From NCBI GenBank assembly GCA_036939355.1, contig JALLAP010000116.1, positions 1 through 19,256 of the forward strand: a DNA stretch of 19,256 nucleotides. Reading direction: 5' to 3'. Below, in pieces: positions 15,920-19,256 of the stretch. A program made the translations under genes and the position numbers. The notes under the pieces are model-generated. The model was not told the DNA's origin and searched no databases. It saw nothing but the letters and a program-made list of their open reading frames with translations. Source of the DNA: Thalassiosira profunda (taxonomy: Eukaryota; Bacillariophyta; Thalassiosirophyceae; Thalassiosirales; Thalassiosiraceae). Numbering within the stretch: position 1 is the first letter of the stretch; each line of letters begins with the position of its first letter.

Positions 15920-18161
15920 TCAGGCGCTCTGACGAGCCTTCTCCAACTCGATCTTCACGGAATGGAGCTCTCTCTTCAGCGCAACCTCACGGGAAATCCG
16001 CAGTTCTTGAGCCTCCATGCTAGCAGCGAGCTGGCGACCGAACGAAGATAGCTTGCTTTCACCGATTGAAATCACCTTTTCCAGCTCGTAGATCTTGTCA
16101 GCGTACGTGTTGGCCTGGTGGCTGATTTGTTGCTTTTGCGCAGTCAGAGTTTGGACGCGGCTGGTCAATTCTTGCAGCTTGGCCATCAAACGCTTGCCGC
16201 TAGAACAAAGAACGGATTGGTTGAGAACAGATAAAAGGAACAGCAACTGTCAAAGGCAAAGGAACTCACACCTCACGCTCGCTCGACACGAGAGTGCTGC
16301 ACTTCGCCGCGAGGTCCTCCTTCTCCGCAGTCAGCTGATCCAGGGTGGATTGATGCAGACGCGTCTTCTTCTCAAGAAGATCTTCGGCCTCCTGCCGCTT
16401 CATCTTCTCGCTCTTCGTCGATGCGCGCAGGGTCTCGCACTCCAATTCAGCCTCCCTCACCTTGTGCTCGGTCTCTTCTTGCATCTTCTGCTTGTCCTTG
16501 GCACACGATTCCTTCACCTTCTGGGCTTCCTCCTCGAGCTGCGGCATGCGAGTAGACAGCGCTCGGAGCCCCTCCTGCGCAGCGAGCAGCTTCCGCTGCA
16601 GCTCGTCCAAGACATTGGAGTGCTTGGCGTCCGTCTCCTTCTTTTCCAGCTCAATCGATGCGAGAAGTTTGCTCTGTGAAGACACATTGGTCTTCAGCTC
16701 TTGGTTGCACGCAAGGCCAACGTCCACCCGAGCCTCGGCATCGGTCGCTCGGTTCAAAAGCTCCTTAAGAGCGTCGCGGTGCTCTCGTTCCTTGCCGGCC
16801 AACAAACTCTCGAGCGCCGAGCAACGCTGCTCTGCACTCTGCAAATCCCTTTTGCACTGGGCACTGCCGCTCTCGAGGGTGGCGTTCAATCGACGCAGGT
16901 TGTCAACCTGCTTCTGTTGAGCAAGCACTTCTTCCTCGTGCTGCCCTTCGATGGTGGCAACAAGCTTTGCCTGTCCCTTGGACCAGCTCGATACTTGAGC
17001 CTTGTGCTGCTCCACCAACGTCTTGACCTCCGCTTGCAGGCCATTGTTCGTGGTCTCCAACTTGTGGCGGGCGATTTGGCTGTCGGCCAGCTTGTCCCTC
17101 GTCTCGGCCAGCTTCTCCTCGAGCTTCTGGCTCTGCTGCTTGGCACGGCGCAGAGTCTCCTGCAGCGCGAGCGTCGTCTCGGCGCTGGCCTTGGCCTCGC
17201 GCTTGGCCGAGTCAAGGTTCGATTGCTGCGTGCGAAGCTCTTCCGAGAGCTTCTCGACATCTCCTTGTTTCGACGTGAGCTGCGATTGCAGGCCATCGAC
17301 GGTCGACGACAGGTGGTTCGTCTGAGGATTGGAGACAGTGTGAGAGCATTGCGCATAACGAGAGTACAGCAGAGCGAGAGTTGTGCTTGCCTGTGTCCCA
17401 AGATCTGCGACCTCGGCCTCGAGCGCCCTTCGCTCGGAGAGATACTGCTCCGCACGCGAGTGGATCTCGGCGCGCAGGGCGCTCGATCGTTTGGCGTTGG
17501 CCTCGAGCGTCTCCACCGCTCGGGTCTTCTGGGCGAGGTCCGACTTCAACGCCGCCTTCTCGGCCATCAACGAGCGGGCCTTCTCGACGCAGGAGGACAG
17601 CTCCTTGCCCAGCGTGGCGACGCTAGCGTCTCGTTCAGCGATGAGCTTGTTGGCCTCGGCGGACTCTGCAGCGAGGAGATCGGCCTGTTGGTGTAACAGC
17701 GAGTTTTCGTCCTTGAGCTTGCGAACGAGTTGGGCCTGCTCCTCGGTCTTGCGAGTCTGGTTGATGACGCTCTTCAGCGGGTACCTCCTCGGCGAGGGCG
17801 CCGGTTTTTCCGTCCTCTCTTTGAGCACCTTGTCTCGCAATATCGCGTTCTCGGTGGAGAGACGGTTGGAGCGATTGGTCAACTCATCGAGGCATCTTCC
17901 TTGCTCGGATAAGAGCGCCCCCAGTTCGTCGATGCGGCCCTCGTAGACGTCGATTGCGGCGGCGTGCGCATCGGCGGCTGTGGTGGGGCGACTGCTGGCG
18001 TTTGCGAGCCCATTGTCGTTCGTGGCCGTGGTTGTTGAACGATCGAGCGGCGGCTGACTCTCGCCGTCGAACTCAGACGTCGTGAGTTGAATGCCCGGCG
18101 GACAAGACGCCCTCCTCCTCGACCGCCGTCGGCGTAGCGATAGACGCCTGAGGAAAGACAT
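15920..18161 (-). CDS. Long coiled-coil protein with one or two introns
   Basis: The start is ATG 18159-18161 (MSFLRRLSLRRRR); the upstream frame has only GTG. A basic, Arg-rich N-terminus precedes a disordered Ser/Thr stretch. From about residue 70 almost the whole protein is heptad-rich, charged coiled coil (EGRIDELGALLSEQGRCLDE, ENAILRDKV, and many E/K/Q/L blocks). With intron 16200-16269 removed it is 723 aa, or 700 aa if 17322-17390 is an intron as well. Exons then are 17391-18161, 16270-17321 and 15920-16199. The last exon (GKRLMAKLQELTSRVQTLTA) continues the coil. I do not recognise the family. A structural or tethering role (cytoskeleton, centrosome-like body, Golgi) is typical of such proteins, but nothing here distinguishes between these. 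Confidence 0.75.
16200..16269 (-). other. Spliceosomal intron in the coiled-coil gene
   Basis: This is a 70-nt intron with donor GAGGT|GTGAGT and acceptor TTTGTTCTAG|CGGC. Splicing joins SSEREV to GKRLMAK in frame (phase 2). Without it the frame stops at once (TGA 16266-16268). Confidence 0.88.
17322..17390 (-). other. Possible GC-AG intron in the coiled-coil gene
   Basis: The donor is CACAG|GCAAGC and the acceptor CCAATCCTCAG|ACG. It is 69 nt and phase 0, so it can also be read through. The 23 residues it would encode (ASTTLALLYSRYAQCSHTVS...) break the heptad pattern and contain the only NPQ turn of this part. The length equals that of the other introns here. Confidence 0.5.
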
Positions 18162-18569
18162 GGTGATGCGAGGTGCCCCCGAGCCTTGACAATTGCGCCT
18201 TCGTTGCACCCCTTCTCGGCGAGTCTCCGGCCGTCGATGGCAAACGAGAGGGAGCAGCCGGCTGCGCAGAGATTATCCTCCGCTCTTCTCAAAATGTCAA
18301 CTCTTCAAAAATTTCAAGTCACACTTGAAAATTCAAATGAAAATTAAAAATCAAATACTCGCATTTTCAATTGGAAATTAATTCATTTTTTAAACGATTT
18401 TGATTTGCCGATTAAAAAGTCACACAATTTACGGGACACTTCTCTATCTCTCTCATAGAATGTGATAGTTGAACTTTTTTATGCATTGCTTCTTCACGGT
18501 CTCTCTTTCGCCGCTGGGTTGCTCCCTGCCACTCTCAAGAAGTCCGATTCCATCCCACTTCCCCTGGAC
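18162..18569. promoter_or_regulatory. Intergenic region: coiled-coil gene promoter and CSN2 3' UTR
   Basis: These 408 nt have no convincing gene. The part 18290-18480 is markedly AT-rich compared with the GC-rich genes on both sides, with many short A and T tracts. It lies upstream of the coiled-coil gene and downstream of the CSN2 stop (both minus strand), so it probably holds the promoter of the former and the 3' end of the latter. Confidence 0.45.
18312..18330. repeat. Short perfect palindrome TTTCAAGT-CAC-ACTTGAAA
   Basis: It has eight-base arms and a three-base centre, in the AT-rich intergenic region about 150 nt upstream of the coiled-coil start codon. It could be a dimeric protein-binding site or chance in AT-rich DNA. 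Confidence 0.5.
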
Positions 18570-19256
18570 TTACTGCAGCACCTGCTGGTGGTAGGATCCG
18601 GCCCCGCGGCTCCCGGCCCTGGAAATGGTGCTCGTCAGGCTCTCCAGCGCCGCCGTCAACTGCATGAGCGACGCCACGTTCCGCGACTCGACGCTGCCCT
18701 CCCCGGCCGGAGTCGTCGCCTTTTTGGCCTCCCCGCCGTCCTTCTCCCCTCCCGCAGCGGTCTTCTTCACCAGAATGCCGTTCACCTGATCGATACGCCC
18801 GTCCAGCTTGCCATCGAGGATGAGGCCCACGAGCAACCCCTCCACGTCCTCGATGGGGACGTCGTTCAGATCCTTCGAAATCCGCGAGAGGCGGATGCGG
18901 GTGTACGGCCCGATGTTCCGCACGATGACCTGCGTCCGGATCGTCCGCAGCAGGTCCGCGACGTGCTCCCGCACGAAATCGTCGTCCATGATCCGCCCCT
19001 CGTTCTTCTGGAGGATCTTCTCGAACCGCTTGATGTCGTTGTTGTGGAAGGCGTGGACCAGGTCGGTCATGGCCACGATCTCCGGATCGTCGCGGTGCGC
19101 CCGCGCCTCGTGGCTGTCGAAGGGGTTGATCGAGCTTGCGTGGAGCATGCTCGCCATGACCAGGTACTTGAGGCAGCGCAGGCGGCTCCGGTCCCCCGCC
19201 TCGTCGTAGGACTTGAACGCCTGGAAGAACGCCTGGCTCGCCTCGTCGAAGTTGCG
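18570..19256 (-). CDS. CSN2: COP9 signalosome complex subunit 2, C-terminal part (5' end beyond the window)
   Basis: These are the C-terminal 228 residues of CSN2, a scaffold subunit of the COP9 signalosome, which removes NEDD8 from cullins. The frame is open to the right edge (RNFDEASQAFFQAFKSYDE, then RLRCLKYLVMASML). Recognisable conserved blocks include INPFDSHEAR, DPEIVAMTDLV, IRTQVIVRNIGPYTRI, VEGLLVGLILDGKLDGRIDQVN. These form the end of the helical repeats and the PCI domain (winged helix). After the DQVN motif the usual short tail is replaced by a longer Lys/Ala/Gly-rich linker (GGEKDGGEAKKATTPAG) and a final helix (VASLMQLTAALESLTSTI). The final helix may correspond to the C-terminal bundle helix seen in CSN subunits. 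The ATG at 19155-19157 is internal. Stop TAA 18570-18572. Confidence 0.93.
   Translation of the reverse strand, partial: RNFDEASQAFFQAFKSYDEAGDRSRLRCLKYLVMASMLHASSINPFDSHEARAHRDDPEIVAMTDLVHAFHNNDIKRFEKILQKNEGRIMDDDFVREHVADLLRTIRTQVIVRNIGPYTRIRLSRISKDLNDVPIEDVEGLLVGLILDGKLDGRIDQVNGILVKKTAAGGEKDGGEAKKATTPAGEGSVESRNVASLMQLTAALESLTSTISRAGSRGAGSYHQQVLQ

Noticed and set aside
16701..17696. Plus-strand ORF of 331 codons, Leu/Arg-rich
   Set aside because: It is antisense to coiled-coil codons, which give long Leu-rich open frames on the other strand.

Overview
Nuclear DNA of a eukaryotic alga with a secondary red plastid, most likely an ochrophyte such as a diatom or a close relative. This rests on four things: short introns (68-70 nt, GT...AG), a diatom-style ankyrin-repeat protein, two genes (a third is less clear) whose N-termini look like bipartite plastid targeting (ER signal peptide followed by an ASAFAP-like motif), and a histidine-phosphatase-like gene of a type I associate with diatoms. 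The species cannot be fixed from the window alone.

Layout. 3-347 (+) is the 3' end of an unrecognised Ala/Pro-rich protein. 591-2666 (-) is a Gln-rich ankyrin-repeat protein. 2875-5464 (+) is an S9A prolyl-oligopeptidase-like serine peptidase with one intron and an apparent 1-nt deletion in exon 1. 5752-11263 is a 5.5 kb mobile element. 11206-12993 (-) is the 5' part of a plastid/thylakoid histidine-phosphatase-like gene, with its 3' end displaced to 5534-5747. 13252-15846 (+) is a DEAD-box RNA helicase with a C-terminal SAP domain. 15920-18161 (-) is a long coiled-coil protein. 18570-19256 (-) is the C-terminal part of COP9 signalosome subunit 2, running off the window.

The main discovery is the element at 5752-11263. 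It has long terminal inverted repeats of about 263 bp, beginning TCATGCTGCCACCGCGCGAG at both ends. It is flanked by a 4-bp direct duplication (AGAT) and carries two convergent genes. One encodes a 1160-aa protein with an N-terminal C3HC4 RING finger and a body resembling the transposon-associated DUF6589 group (a family call from memory). The other encodes a basic, coiled-coil, unrecognised protein of about 513-546 aa. The insertion lies inside the coding region of the histidine-phosphatase gene. Removing the element plus one AGAT copy joins the two host pieces in a single open frame of 647 codons plus stop, which independently supports the boundaries. As it stands, the host protein loses its last 71 residues and gains an 18-residue tail encoded by the terminal repeat.

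Two host gene pairs are divergent with short shared upstream regions: ankyrin/peptidase and phosphatase/helicase. No rRNA, tRNA or CRISPR array was seen.
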